Source: JAOZPE01 sp964601275
GTDB taxonomy: Bacteria > Krumholzibacteriota > Krumholzibacteriia > JAJRXK01
Assembly (NCBI GenBank): GCA_964601275.1
Contig: CAZRMV010000001.1
Span: 1 to 64,000, forward strand
DNA: 64,000 bases
Direction of reading: 5' to 3'
Positions 29,676 through 38,578 of this stretch are shown here, one piece after another (within the stretch, counting starts at the first letter, position 1; each line of letters starts with the position of its first letter). Under the pieces are notes generated by a model that was given only the letters and a program-made list of their open reading frames with translations, searched no databases and was not told where the DNA came from. Both the position numbers and the translations under genes were made by a program.

Positions 29676-30338
29676 ATGAGCGGACATTTCCTGAAAGAGC
29701 TGGAGAACCTGAGACGTCGTCTTCTCAACCTGGTGACCATGGTCGAAGACCACCTGGACCAGGCCATCGAAGCGGTGGAGCGGAGAGACCCCCAGTTCGC
29801 CGCGGACATCATCGAGAACGATCGGGCGATCGATGCGGCGGAAGTCGCGATCGAAGAAGAGTGCCTGAAGATCATCGCCCTCTATCAGCCGGTGGCCGGC
29901 GATCTGAGGTTTCTGGTCACTGCCTTGAAGGTCAACAACGATCTGGAGAGGATCGGCGATCTCTCCGCCAACATCGCCAAGCGCTCGATGTATCTGCCGA
30001 AACCCGCGGAATCGACCGTTTCCTTCGATTTCCGCAAGATGGTGGAACACACCCGCCGGATGGTCCGCGACAGTCTGACCGCCCTCATGGAGCGGAACGT
30101 CGAGCAGGCACGCGGGGTCTTCGCGATGGATGACGAGGTGGACCGGATCCACCGGGAGATGTACCGGTGGATCAAGGAAGCGGTTCGCGAAGATCCGCAG
30201 CGGATCGACACTCTCCTGAACCTTCTGGGGATCTCCCGGGCCATCGAACGGGTCGCCGATCTGGCGACGAATATCGCCGAGGACGTGGTTTTCCTGGTCG
30301 AGGGAGAGATCGTCCGGCACGAAGAGGGCCTCTCCTGA
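29676..30338 (+). CDS. phoU: PhoU, negative regulator of phosphate signalling
   Basis: 220-residue all-helical protein made of two PhoU domains. Metal-binding E/D-rich motifs are present in each half (IENDRAIDAAEVAIEEECL and MDDEVDRIHREMYRW), with the conserved QPVAGDLRFLVTALKVNNDLERIGDLSANIA segment around residues 70-100. It links PstB activity to the sensor kinase. GGAAG lies before ATG 29676, 10 bp after pstB. No phoR/phoB pair is present in the window. Confidence 0.95.
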   Translation: MSGHFLKELENLRRRLLNLVTMVEDHLDQAIEAVERRDPQFAADIIENDRAIDAAEVAIEEECLKIIALYQPVAGDLRFLVTALKVNNDLERIGDLSANIAKRSMYLPKPAESTVSFDFRKMVEHTRRMVRDSLTALMERNVEQARGVFAMDDEVDRIHREMYRWIKEAVREDPQRIDTLLNLLGISRAIERVADLATNIAEDVVFLVEGEIVRHEEGLS

Positions 30339-30419
30339 GGGGGCGTCCCCGAAGCCCATCGCGATCATGGATCATCGGAACTGGCAGGGTGGTGCAGCGT
30401 GTGACTATATTGGTCCGAA

Positions 30420-30448
30420 TTGGCAGAAATCGGGAATTTCTGTGATAC
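30420..30448 (+). promoter_or_regulatory. Candidate thioredoxin promoter with palindrome in the spacer
   Basis: TTGGCA at 30420-30425 and TGATAC at 30443-30448 are 17 bp apart, a good housekeeping-type spacing. The spacer contains a perfect 7-bp inverted repeat, CAGAAAT-N5-ATTTCTG (30424-30442), where a repressor would block polymerase. Confidence 0.5.
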
Positions 30449-30492
30449 AAACAACGACGACATGACCGGATGGACATCCGGTGGAGGAATTC

Positions 30493-30888
30493 ATGGCGTA
30501 TTTCCATCTGACCAAGGACAACCTGGACGAGTCGATCAAGAACCACAAGATCCTGCTCATCGATTTCTGGGCCGAATGGTGCGGCCCCTGCAAGATGTTC
30601 GGCCCGGTGTTCAAGGCCGCCGCGGAGAAGTACCCGGACATCGGATTCGGAAGTTGCGACACCGAAGCCGAGCCCGAGGTGGCCTCGATGTTCGGAGTCC
30701 GCTCCATTCCGACCTTGGCCATCTTCAAGGAACAGATCCTGGTCTTCAGCCAGCCGGGCGCTTTGCCCGAGCACGTCCTGGAGGATTTGATCCAGCAGAC
30801 GATCAACCTCGATATGGACGAGGTGCGCCAGAAGATCGCCGACGAACAGGCCAAGAAGGACAGCGAGGCCAAGGTCTCCGAGGAGTAG
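30493..30888 (+). CDS. trxA: Thioredoxin
   Basis: 131-residue cytosolic thioredoxin with WCGPCK (Cys30, Cys33) in IDFWAEWCGPCKMFGP and the cis-proline SIPTLAIF. A charged C-terminal tail of about 20 residues goes beyond the usual 105-110. The in-frame GTG at 30481 is outcompeted by ATG 30493, which has GGAGGA four nt upstream. It could serve the thioredoxin-dependent ArsC in this window, though it is monocistronic and probably general-purpose. Confidence 0.95.
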   Translation: MAYFHLTKDNLDESIKNHKILLIDFWAEWCGPCKMFGPVFKAAAEKYPDIGFGSCDTEAEPEVASMFGVRSIPTLAIFKEQILVFSQPGALPEHVLEDLIQQTINLDMDEVRQKIADEQAKKDSEAKVSEE

Positions 30889-30982
30889 GCCGCTCCCGGG
30901 TCGCCGGGAAACCTTCGGCGCGATCCCATGTTTGCTCATCCGGTCGCGGTGATCTATTCTTCACCGAACCCCTGTCGATTGG

Positions 30983-32170
30983 ATGACCATGAAGAAATCC
31001 CCCCAGGGCTTTGCCTCCAAGCTCGTCCATGCCGGCGGCGTCGAGGACGACAAGGGCAGCGCCGTCACTCCCATCTACCAGACCTCCACCTTCCGCTTCA
31101 CCGACGCGGATCAGGGCGCTCGCCGCTTCGCGGGAGAAGAAAAAGGCTATATCTACACCCGGCTGGGGAATCCCACGATCGAGGACCTGGAGAACACCCT
31201 GGCCGAGCTGGAGGGCGGATACGGCGGGCTGGCCACCGCCTCGGGCATGGCCGCGGTGAACACGGTCTATCTGACCTTGCTGGGCTCGGGGGATCACATG
31301 GTCGGCCACCGGGCGCTGTACGGTCCGTCGCGCGGGATCATGGAGAAGCTCTATCCGAAGTTCGGCGTCGAGGTCGATTTCGTCGACGCGACGCGGATCG
31401 AGGAGATCGAGAAGGCCCTGCGTCCCAACACCCGCTTGCTGTACCTGGAGACGCCGGCCAATCCCACCATGGGCATCACCGACATCGCACGGGCCAGCAA
31501 ACTGGCGCACGAGGTGGGAGCGCTGGTCTGCGTGGACAACACCTTCTGCAGCCCCTATCTGCAGCGCCCCCTGGAACTGGGAGCGGACATCGTCCTCCAC
31601 TCGATGACCAAGTTCATCAACGGGCATGCGGACATCGTGGGCGGTGTGGTGGTGGCCAAGGACCAGGAAGTCCATGATCGTCTGTCCTGGGTGATGAAGA
31701 ACATGGGCTTCAACATCGACCCCCACCAGGCGTTCCTGGCCCGGCGCGGGCTCAAGACCCTGGCGATCCGCCTGGAGAAGGCCCAGGACAACGCCCGGAA
31801 AGTGGCCGAGTTCCTGCAGTCGAATCCCAGGATCGAGTGGGTGCTCTACCCCGGACTTCCTTCCCACCCGCAGTACGAGCTGGCCCGCAGGCAGATGAAG
31901 GGGCCCGGCTCGATGATCTCCTTCTCGGTGAAGGGCGGACTCGAAGCGGGCAAGATGGTCATGAACAACGTGCAACTGGCGGTCCTCGCCGTCTCCCTGG
32001 GCGGAGTGGAGACCCTGATCCAGCATCCGGCTTCGATGACCCATTCGAAGTTGCCACCGGAGGTGCGCGAGGCGGCCGGGATCACCGACGGCCTCATCCG
32101 GCTCTCGGTGGGCATCGAGGACGTCGAGGACATCCTCGACGACCTCGCCCAGGCTCTCGATCGGGTTTGA
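30983..32170 (+). CDS. Cys/Met-metabolism PLP enzyme (methionine or cystathionine gamma-lyase type)
   Basis: 395-residue fold-type I PLP enzyme. PLP-binding Lys210 in SMTKFINGHADIVGG, substrate-loop YTRLGNPT (residues 58-65), and ASGMAAV phosphate contacts. SMTKFINGH is nearer to methionine gamma-lyases than to cystathionine gamma-synthases, but the active-site Cys that marks true methionine gamma-lyases (YGC) is replaced: here ALYGPSRG has Pro115. So gamma-lyase on methionine, homocysteine or cystathionine are all possible. Two ATGs lie at 30983 and 30989. A strong hairpin follows the stop. Confidence 0.88.
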   Translation: MTMKKSPQGFASKLVHAGGVEDDKGSAVTPIYQTSTFRFTDADQGARRFAGEEKGYIYTRLGNPTIEDLENTLAELEGGYGGLATASGMAAVNTVYLTLLGSGDHMVGHRALYGPSRGIMEKLYPKFGVEVDFVDATRIEEIEKALRPNTRLLYLETPANPTMGITDIARASKLAHEVGALVCVDNTFCSPYLQRPLELGADIVLHSMTKFINGHADIVGGVVVAKDQEVHDRLSWVMKNMGFNIDPHQAFLARRGLKTLAIRLEKAQDNARKVAEFLQSNPRIEWVLYPGLPSHPQYELARRQMKGPGSMISFSVKGGLEAGKMVMNNVQLAVLAVSLGGVETLIQHPASMTHSKLPPEVREAAGITDGLIRLSVGIEDVEDILDDLAQALDRV

Positions 32171-32178
32171 CTTCCGGC

Positions 32179-32207
32179 GCCTCCTTTCCGGTCCCGGAAT
32201 CGGAGGC
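32179..32207 (+). terminator. Hairpin downstream of the PLP enzyme gene
   Basis: Outer arms GCCTCC/GGAGGC and inner arms TTCCGG/CCGGAA around a 2-nt centre, starting 9 bp after the stop codon. Position and stability suit a terminator, although there is no clear T-run after it. Confidence 0.5.
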
Positions 32208-32283
32208 CGCTCTGGCGCAGGTTGCGGGAAGGTCGTATCCTGGTGCCCAGGATCCCTTCGCTTCTCGAGGTAACGCACGGATC

Positions 32284-32706
32284 ATGGTCTCCTCGTCGCT
32301 GATGACGCGCCGGCGACTGACCGGCTCTTCGACCGTCGTCCTGGCCATCTGGCTGCTCCTGCAGAGTTCCTCCCTCTACTTCCTCCACCATCATCCCGAG
32401 TCGGCGTCGTGCGGGGCCACGGCACTCTTCTGCCGAGTTTCCCCGTCCCACGGGGCCGGAAACGCCGAGCCGGCGCAACCCCGGGTCTCCACCCTTGGAA
32501 CCGAGAACCGGAATCTTCCGGTGAAGGTCGCCGTCTGCGTGCTGTGCTACTTCAACCAGAACTACCACGGCTTCGCCTCGGACTTCATCGCTCCAGCCGA
32601 TCCCCACGGCCCTTCGCTCGGAGACCTTTCCCTGGGTGGTGATTTCCTCCTTCCCGCCGACCTTCTCGCGACCACCTCACCGCGCGCTCCGCCGTTCGGA
32701 GCCTGA
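32284..32706 (+). CDS. Small exported protein with His cluster and CxxC, unknown
   Basis: 140 residues. An N-terminal signal/anchor (residues 14-31) is followed at once by LHHHPES, then a Cys at ASCGATALFC, a Pro-rich linker and VCVLCYFNQNYHGF. This arrangement of His and paired Cys in an exported protein recalls DUF2946-like proteins found beside metal transporters, but the match is not firm. It heads the group leading to the outer-membrane protein and metal importer, so metal binding is likely. ATG 32284 has GAGGT upstream. Confidence 0.6.
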   Translation: MVSSSLMTRRRLTGSSTVVLAIWLLLQSSSLYFLHHHPESASCGATALFCRVSPSHGAGNAEPAQPRVSTLGTENRNLPVKVAVCVLCYFNQNYHGFASDFIAPADPHGPSLGDLSLGGDFLLPADLLATTSPRAPPFGA

Positions 32707-32929
32707 AGACTCCACCGACGTCGTCATCACAATCGGAGATTTCCGGCCACTCTTGCTGGATACCGTGGGCTCATCGCGGAGATCCCCTTCCGGGATCTTC
32801 CACCGGGCCGAGGGCAAGGGCTGGAACTCCTCGCGGCAAGTCCGGAGGAAGCGGCGCTGCATCCACGCGTGAACGCGTTCTTCCGGCGGAAGAAAGATCG
32901 GGAATGTTGCTACCTGAGAGGTCGATCCC
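32707..32929. other. 223-bp gap upstream of the outer-membrane protein gene
   Basis: No gene. I looked for a Zur- or Fur-like palindrome and see none I would defend. An RBS GAGGT sits 7 nt before the next ATG. Confidence 0.4.
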
Positions 32930-34399
32930 ATGAACCGAACCGTTGTCGTTCTCCTGGTCATCGCGAGTTGGGCCGCACCGGCGGTGGCCGCAAGGATGGA
33001 TACTTCCTCACCACCTTCAGGGGTCGTGGTCGCCGGTTGGGCCGGGGCCGGATCGGCGGCCACCGCAACCGACAGTACGCAGAACGGTGACTTCGCAGGG
33101 TCCGTGGTCGACAGCACCCGGACCAGCGACGCCGCAACCGACAGCACCCGGACCAGCGACGTCGCAACCGACAACACCCGGGTCGGAGACCACGTGGAAT
33201 CTTCCGGGACGGAAACCCCCGATTCGGGGGAGGATGAGCTCGAGGCCATCCGCCGGGCCGCGGAAGCGGCGGCGGTCGAGAAACCCGAGAAAGAGACCGG
33301 CGGTGAAAAGGAGGTTGTCTTCAAGTCGGGTGGACTCAGTCTGCAGAAACTCAACCCGGAATTCAGCGTCACCGGGGACATGCTCAGCGCCTGGCAGTCG
33401 GGAGATGACCGCCGACCGGCTTGGGATACCCAGTTCAGATCGCTGGAATTGCACCTTCAGTCCTATCTCGATCCCTACTCGAGGTTCAAGGCCACGATTC
33501 CCGTTGCGCAAAGTGGCGCCGAGTTGGAAGAGGCCTATTTCACCCGCTACGGGGTCATCGGCGGAGTCAACCTGACCTTGGGACAATTCAAGCAGGATTT
33601 CGGGGTGGTCAACCGCTGGCACGAGCACGCCCTGGACACTTTCGACTTTCCCTTGGCTCTGCAGGAGATCTTCGGTGGCGAGGGGCTCAATCAGCTGGGG
33701 CTTTCCCTGGAAACGAGCGGCACCACCGGCCCGGTCCAACATGGGCTGATCGCCCAGGTGACCAAGGGGGACAATCCCCTGGTCTTCGCCCAGAACGCCG
33801 ACAACGACCCCTCGATCCTCGCCCACTACCGGGCCTATGTCGACTTGAGTGCCAGCACTTATCTGCAGGTGGGAGGGACGGGACTGTGGGGCTGGAACGA
33901 TACCTGGCAGACCACCGGTGGACAGATCGAGCGCAGCCGGACCGTGGCGGTCTACGGCGTCGACCTGATGTTGCTGTGGGAACCCACCTCGAAGATGCGG
34001 TACCGCAATCTCCAGTGGCGCAGTGAGGCGTACTTCGCGGACAAGGGCATCGAGGCCCCAGACGGGTCGGGAAGCGATCGGATCAAGCCCTGGGGTCTGT
34101 ATTCGGTGCTTCAGTCGAAGGTATCCCGGACCCTCGAACTCGGACTTCGATACGACTACTACCAGCCGGAGGTGCGGGCATATCTACCCGGGGACGATTC
34201 CCTTGCCCCGTGGTTGTCCGAGGTATCCGGTGCCTTCCGGCAAGCCTTCAGTGGATGGATCACCTGGTGGCAAAGTCCCTTCGTGAAGTTCCGGGGCGGA
34301 TACGTCCACGAGAACGGGAAGGGAACGGGGCAAGACGTTTCGACCGTGGTCCTGCAGATGGTATTCGCGGCGGGCCCACACAAGCACGATCGCTACTAG
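32930..34399 (+). CDS. Outer-membrane beta-barrel protein linked to metal uptake
   Basis: 489 residues: signal peptide (1-20, AAPAVAA), a Thr/Ser/Asp-rich low-complexity segment with 10-residue tandem repeats (about 61-87), a charged helix, and a barrel of amphipathic strands from residue 150 to the end, whose last residue is aromatic (Tyr), as in outer-membrane proteins. GQFKQDFGVVNRW in the first third resembles phosphate/metal porins. Sits 16 bp before the binding-protein gene, so it may give the metal passage across the outer membrane. Confidence 0.75.
   Translation: MNRTVVVLLVIASWAAPAVAARMDTSSPPSGVVVAGWAGAGSAATATDSTQNGDFAGSVVDSTRTSDAATDSTRTSDVATDNTRVGDHVESSGTETPDSGEDELEAIRRAAEAAAVEKPEKETGGEKEVVFKSGGLSLQKLNPEFSVTGDMLSAWQSGDDRRPAWDTQFRSLELHLQSYLDPYSRFKATIPVAQSGAELEEAYFTRYGVIGGVNLTLGQFKQDFGVVNRWHEHALDTFDFPLALQEIFGGEGLNQLGLSLETSGTTGPVQHGLIAQVTKGDNPLVFAQNADNDPSILAHYRAYVDLSASTYLQVGGTGLWGWNDTWQTTGGQIERSRTVAVYGVDLMLLWEPTSKMRYRNLQWRSEAYFADKGIEAPDGSGSDRIKPWGLYSVLQSKVSRTLELGLRYDYYQPEVRAYLPGDDSLAPWLSEVSGAFRQAFSGWITWWQSPFVKFRGGYVHENGKGTGQDVSTVVLQMVFAAGPHKHDRY
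33111..33180 (+). repeat. 30-bp tandem repeat in the outer-membrane protein gene
   Basis: Two near-identical 30-bp units (33111-33140, 33141-33170) and a diverged third encode STRTSDAATD, STRTSDVATD, NTRVGD. The insert lies between signal peptide and barrel and is probably a flexible linker prone to length change. Confidence 0.75.
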
Positions 34400-34415
34400 A
34401 AGGGGGAGAAGGGTC

Positions 34416-35483
34416 ATGAAGAAAGCAATCCTGGTCCTGGTACTGATGATTCTCAGCTCCGCCTCGGCGCAGGCGGAAGGCCGTCTGCGGGTGGTCACCA
34501 CCTTGCCCGACTACAAGGTCATCACCCAGGCCATTGGAGGAGACCGCGTGGAGGTCGAAGCGATCGTTCGCGGAGATCAAGATGCGCACTTCATCCGTCC
34601 CAAGCCCTCCTTCGTGAGTCTGGTTCGAGAGGCGGATCTGCTGATCGCGACCGGCTTGGACCTGGAGCTGTGGCTTCCCACCGTGGTCGACAGATCCGGC
34701 AATACCCGCGTACGCAGTGGACAGATCGGGTATGTCGCCGCCGCTCAGGGAGTGAGGATGTTGGATGTGCCGCAGGTGATGTCGAGATCGGAGGGAGGAG
34801 TGCACATCTACGGCAACCCCCATTTCACCAACGACCCCATCCAGATGAAAGTGGCGATCCGCAACATCACCACCGGGCTGATCAAGAACGATCCCGAGGG
34901 TCGAAAGACCTATCTCGCCCACCGGGACCGGCTGCTCGAGAGGATCGACGTGAGCCTCTTCGGCAAGGAGTTGGTGACCTTGATCGGCGGAGAAACCCTC
35001 TGCAAGCTCGCTCAGAACGGAACCCTCATCTCCTTTCTCGAACGGCAGAAGTACCAGGGGAAATACTTGATCGACCGGCTTGGGGGCTGGTTGCGGGAGA
35101 TGCTTCCTCTACGGGGCAAGCCCATCGTCACCTACCACAAGAACTGGGTCTATTTCGAGCAGCTCTTCGGACTCGATGAGATCGGGACCATCGAGCCCAA
35201 GCCGGGAATCCCACCTTCGGCCAAGCATGTCACCGACCTGGTCCAACAGATGAAGGCCCGGAAGGTGAAGATCCTCCTGGCCGCCAACTATTTCGATGAA
35301 CAGAAGATCAAGACCGTGGCGGGCCGTGTGGACGCCGCGGCGGTGATCGTGCCCATGTATGTGGGGGGCGCGCCGGGGACCGAGGACTACTTCAAGTTGG
35401 TCGACTACTGGGTGGGCCATTTGCTCCATGCCGCCAGGGAGGAGGGTTTGATCTCCCCGGAACCGGCTCCGGAGGCGCGGTGA
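34416..35483 (+). CDS. Metal (Zn/Mn) ABC transporter substrate-binding protein, ZnuA/TroA type
   Basis: 355 residues with a Sec signal (1-20) and cluster A-I fold. Candidate metal ligands: His58 in GDQDAHFIRPKPS, His136 in HIYGNPHF (with His130 near), His241 in VTYHKNW, and an acidic residue in NYFDEQ (about 294). It lacks the long His-rich loop of E. coli ZnuA. Strong RBS GGGGGAG. Overlaps the permease gene downstream. Metal identity (Zn or Mn) cannot be set from sequence alone. Confidence 0.9.
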   Translation: MKKAILVLVLMILSSASAQAEGRLRVVTTLPDYKVITQAIGGDRVEVEAIVRGDQDAHFIRPKPSFVSLVREADLLIATGLDLELWLPTVVDRSGNTRVRSGQIGYVAAAQGVRMLDVPQVMSRSEGGVHIYGNPHFTNDPIQMKVAIRNITTGLIKNDPEGRKTYLAHRDRLLERIDVSLFGKELVTLIGGETLCKLAQNGTLISFLERQKYQGKYLIDRLGGWLREMLPLRGKPIVTYHKNWVYFEQLFGLDEIGTIEPKPGIPPSAKHVTDLVQQMKARKVKILLAANYFDEQKIKTVAGRVDAAAVIVPMYVGGAPGTEDYFKLVDYWVGHLLHAAREEGLISPEPAPEAR

Positions 35484-36319
35484 TGGGGGCTTTCACTGGA
35501 TTCTTCCTGGTGCAGATCGTCTTGATCGCGGTGGTGCTGGTCTTGCACACCTATGTCGGTCTCCATGTCATCCGCCGGTCGATCATCTTCAGCGATCTCG
35601 TCCTTGATCAACTCGCGGCCTTCGGGGCGATGGGTGGCATCGCCCTGGGGATCCGTTATGGAACCGCGGGTTCCTACCTGGTCGCGATGATCGCCGTCTT
35701 GATCGGCTCGTACCTGTTGGCCGTTGTGGTGCCCCGAGACCGCAGGATTCCCCGGGAAGCGGTGATCGGCATCATGTACGCCATGGCCCTGGTGATGACC
35801 TTGCTGCTGGGGGACAAGATGACCGGAGGTGGGGATTACGTCACCAAGACCTTGTCCGGAGCGATCCTGTGGGTGAATTGGAAGTTGGTGATGGTCACGG
35901 TGGCGGTCTATGTGTTGCTGGGGCTCTTCCACTATCGCTACCGGCATCGCTTCATCCAGTTGGCCGATCCGCACAGCAAGCTCGAGAACCGGCGATGGTG
36001 GGATTTCCTTTTCTTCACCACGCAGGGAATCATCACCGTCCTGATCGTTCCCATCGCCGGCGTCCTTCTTGCCTATTCCTTCCTGATGATCCCGGCTGCG
36101 ATCGCCGCCATGTTCTGCCGCGGGTGGATGAAGGCCGTACTTCTTGGTTGGAGTCTGGGATTCATGGCCTGCCTGATCGGTCTCTTTTCCTCCTACCGCC
36201 TGAATTGGCCCTACGGGCCGAGTCTCGTGTTGTCCATGGGCGTCTTCTTTCTCGTGGCGGTCGGAATCAGGGCGTGGAAGACCCCGGGAACCGCGATGGG
36301 CCGGGAGGCGACGTCATGA
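35483..36319 (+). CDS. Metal ABC transporter permease (ZnuB family), first copy
   Basis: 278-residue ABC-3 permease with eight or so membrane helices. Family marks: HVIRRSIIFSDLVLDQLAAFGAM near the N-terminus, ILWVNW in the middle, and LLAYSFLMIPAAIAAMF. The start is either GTG 35480 or ATG 35483; GGAGG lies 7 nt before the ATG. Its stop overlaps the start of a second permease by ATGA, so the two probably form a heterodimer. Confidence 0.9.
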   Translation: MGAFTGFFLVQIVLIAVVLVLHTYVGLHVIRRSIIFSDLVLDQLAAFGAMGGIALGIRYGTAGSYLVAMIAVLIGSYLLAVVVPRDRRIPREAVIGIMYAMALVMTLLLGDKMTGGGDYVTKTLSGAILWVNWKLVMVTVAVYVLLGLFHYRYRHRFIQLADPHSKLENRRWWDFLFFTTQGIITVLIVPIAGVLLAYSFLMIPAAIAAMFCRGWMKAVLLGWSLGFMACLIGLFSSYRLNWPYGPSLVLSMGVFFLVAVGIRAWKTPGTAMGREATS

Positions 36320-37656
36320 CGAATCTTCTGGCGTTGCAGGGGATTCCCTACCTGGCTTGTCTCTTGATGCTGGCCATCCTCGCCTACGTGGGAATCCACG
36401 TGCTCAAGCGGGAGATCATCTTCATCGACATCGCGCTGGCCCAGATCGCGGTGGTGGGTGCCATTGCGGCGAACGTAGCGTTCTCATTGCACGGAGATTC
36501 CCTGATCGCCCAGGCGATCGCGCTCGCCGTAACCTTGGTCGCCGCGGCGTTCTTCGCGCTGATCCGGCGCCGGGTCCACCAGATTCCCCTGGAGGCCATC
36601 ATCGGCGTCAGTTACGCCATCGCCGCCGCGGCCGCCCTGTTTCTGGTGGGCATTTCGCCGGGTGGCCATACCCATGTCCAATCGATGCTCTCGGGGAGCA
36701 TCCTCTGGGCCACCCGCCAGGACGTGGTGGGCAGCGCATCGATCCTGGGCGCGATCGCCGTGGTGTTCTTCGTCTTCCGCCGGCAGTTCCAGGCCATCTC
36801 GGACGATTACGAGGATGCGGCGGCCCGGGGGCTTCGTACCGTCGGCTGGGACTTCCTGTTCTACGCCTTGGTGTCGATCGTGATCACCACGGTGGTGCGG
36901 ATCGGTGGTGTGGTCGTGGTGTTCTCCTTTCTCATCATCCCGCCCGCCGCGGCGACCCTGGTGAGTGGCGGTTGGACCCGGCGGCTTCTCATCTCATGGC
37001 AACTCGGGGCGCTGGCGGCGGCGGTGGGACTGCTCTTCGCCGACCGCCACGATTTCTCCGTGGGTCCGTCGATCGCCCTGTGGTTGGGGGTGATGTTGGT
37101 CGGTGTGGCGCTGCTGAGACGGGGAGGTGTGCCGCCGCGGTCCACCTTCGTCGCCACAACGATCCTGCTGGTGGGATCGACCGTACTCTTCGCCGCCGGG
37201 AATCCGGTCTTGAGCGGCAACCAACCTTCGGCGTCGAGCGATGTGCCGGCAGGCTCTGGTGAAGCGCCCGGTCACGGTCCTCTCCATCATGGGCTTCAGG
37301 ATCCTTCGGAGTCGGTGGTGGGTTCGTCCGGCACTTCCAACGCGATGCTCGACGAGACCGATCTCGTCTCGATCATCGACCCCGATCGGCTGATGGAATT
37401 GTACGATCGACGTGCCGATCCCTACGAGCGAAGCCTCGTGGTCCTTCGGCTTCTCCAGCTCGACCGGAGGTCGGGTCTGGACCTGGGCCGGAAGTTCCTG
37501 GCATCGGATCCGCCCCTGTTGTTCCGGGGAAACGTCGTGGATGCATTGGATGAGGCCTTTGCGGTCGAAAGTGGTTATGATACCAGCCAGCCCTTCGATG
37601 CGCCGGGCAATACAAGCGCGGTGTCGCGGTGGCAGGAAGCACTTGAAGGCCCCTGA
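36316..37656 (+). CDS. Metal ABC transporter permease, second copy, with C-terminal extension
   Basis: 446 residues. Residues 1-275 are an ABC-3 permease (VLKREIIFIDIALAQIAVVGAI, GGHTHVQSMLSGSILW, FSFLIIPPAAATLV). Residues about 300 to 446 are extra: one more hydrophobic segment, a Gly/His-rich stretch (GEAPGHGPLHHGLQD) and a soluble helical tail with DRLMELYDRRADPYERSLVV. The His-rich part could bind metal. There is no ATPase gene next to either permease. Confidence 0.87.
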   Translation: MTNLLALQGIPYLACLLMLAILAYVGIHVLKREIIFIDIALAQIAVVGAIAANVAFSLHGDSLIAQAIALAVTLVAAAFFALIRRRVHQIPLEAIIGVSYAIAAAAALFLVGISPGGHTHVQSMLSGSILWATRQDVVGSASILGAIAVVFFVFRRQFQAISDDYEDAAARGLRTVGWDFLFYALVSIVITTVVRIGGVVVVFSFLIIPPAAATLVSGGWTRRLLISWQLGALAAAVGLLFADRHDFSVGPSIALWLGVMLVGVALLRRGGVPPRSTFVATTILLVGSTVLFAAGNPVLSGNQPSASSDVPAGSGEAPGHGPLHHGLQDPSESVVGSSGTSNAMLDETDLVSIIDPDRLMELYDRRADPYERSLVVLRLLQLDRRSGLDLGRKFLASDPPLLFRGNVVDALDEAFAVESGYDTSQPFDAPGNTSAVSRWQEALEGP

Positions 37657-37720
37657 TCGGAGGACCCCGGATGTTCGGCGTCCTCGAGGCCGATGGATCA
37701 CGGGGAGGGAACGCCGGATC

Positions 37721-38524
37721 ATGGACCCCTTGGTACGGCAGCGTCTCGTCGAACTCAACCTCGAACTCTACCGCCGATACGCCCGAGAGTTCTCCGGGTC
37801 CCGGCGCCGGTTGCAGCCGGGGATTCTCCGCGCCCTCGGGGAACTGGGACCGATGGAGAGCCTCGCCGACATCGGGTGCGGTGACGCCCGGGTCGGGCGC
37901 GCCCTCCGGGAGGGCAGGGCGGGACTTGGCCGAGCGTGGAGCGGTCGATACCTGGGGGTGGATGCCTGTCAAGCGCTTCTGGACCTGGCGTTCCCCGCTT
38001 CCGGCGATTTCCAGCTCGTACGTCTCGATCTGACTGAACCCGGCTGGTCCTCTTCCCTGTCGGTTCCCCCCGGGGGTTTCGAGGCGCTGGTTCTCTTCTC
38101 CTCGCTGCATCATATCCCCGGGGCGCACCAGCGACGGGAGTTTCTCCGCGAATGTTCCGGCCTGCTCGCCGACCGAGGTCGATGGGCGGTTTCGGTGTGG
38201 CGCTTCCTCCACCTCGACCGCTTCCGGAGGCGATGCGTGTCCTGGTCGGAGATCGGTCTTCGCGCGGACGATGTGGAGGAAGGTGACGTGCTCCAGGACT
38301 GGCGGCGGGGGGGCCATGCCCTGCGCTACGTCCACGCCTTCGAGGAAGACGAACTCGTGGCCCTCTGCGAGGATGCCGGCCTGAAGGTGGAGCAGATCTA
38401 CCACAGCGACGGCGAGAGTGGGGACCTGGGGCTCTATCTGACCGGCTGTCGGCGATCGACCGGATCCCCCGTCTCATCCAGATCCCACCATCCAGGGACG
38501 CCTTCCTGGAGGAAGCCGGCTTGA
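37721..38524 (+). CDS. Class I SAM-dependent methyltransferase
   Basis: 267 residues, Rossmann-fold methyltransferase of the Methyltransf_11/Trm9-like group: motif I SLADIGCGDARVGRAL, acidic residue GVDACQALL, motif LVLFSSLHHIPG and a C-terminal lid rich in basic residues (HLDRFRRRCVSW). Substrate unknown; Trm9-type homologues modify tRNA wobble uridine, and some relatives methylate small molecules. The ATG at 37721 has GGGAGG about 10 nt upstream. Follows the transporter genes on the same strand by 64 bp. Confidence 0.82.
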   Translation: MDPLVRQRLVELNLELYRRYAREFSGSRRRLQPGILRALGELGPMESLADIGCGDARVGRALREGRAGLGRAWSGRYLGVDACQALLDLAFPASGDFQLVRLDLTEPGWSSSLSVPPGGFEALVLFSSLHHIPGAHQRREFLRECSGLLADRGRWAVSVWRFLHLDRFRRRCVSWSEIGLRADDVEEGDVLQDWRRGGHALRYVHAFEEDELVALCEDAGLKVEQIYHSDGESGDLGLYLTGCRRSTGSPVSSRSHHPGTPSWRKPA

Positions 38525-38578
38525 CCCGGTGGGCGCGATGGCGTGACCATGGGAACGGCTGGGCTCCCGGAGGCGATC

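Noticed and set aside
34416..38524. An ABC ATPase hidden in another frame of the metal uptake cluster
   Set aside because: I looked for Walker A and LSGGQ on both strands between the binding protein and the methyltransferase and found none.
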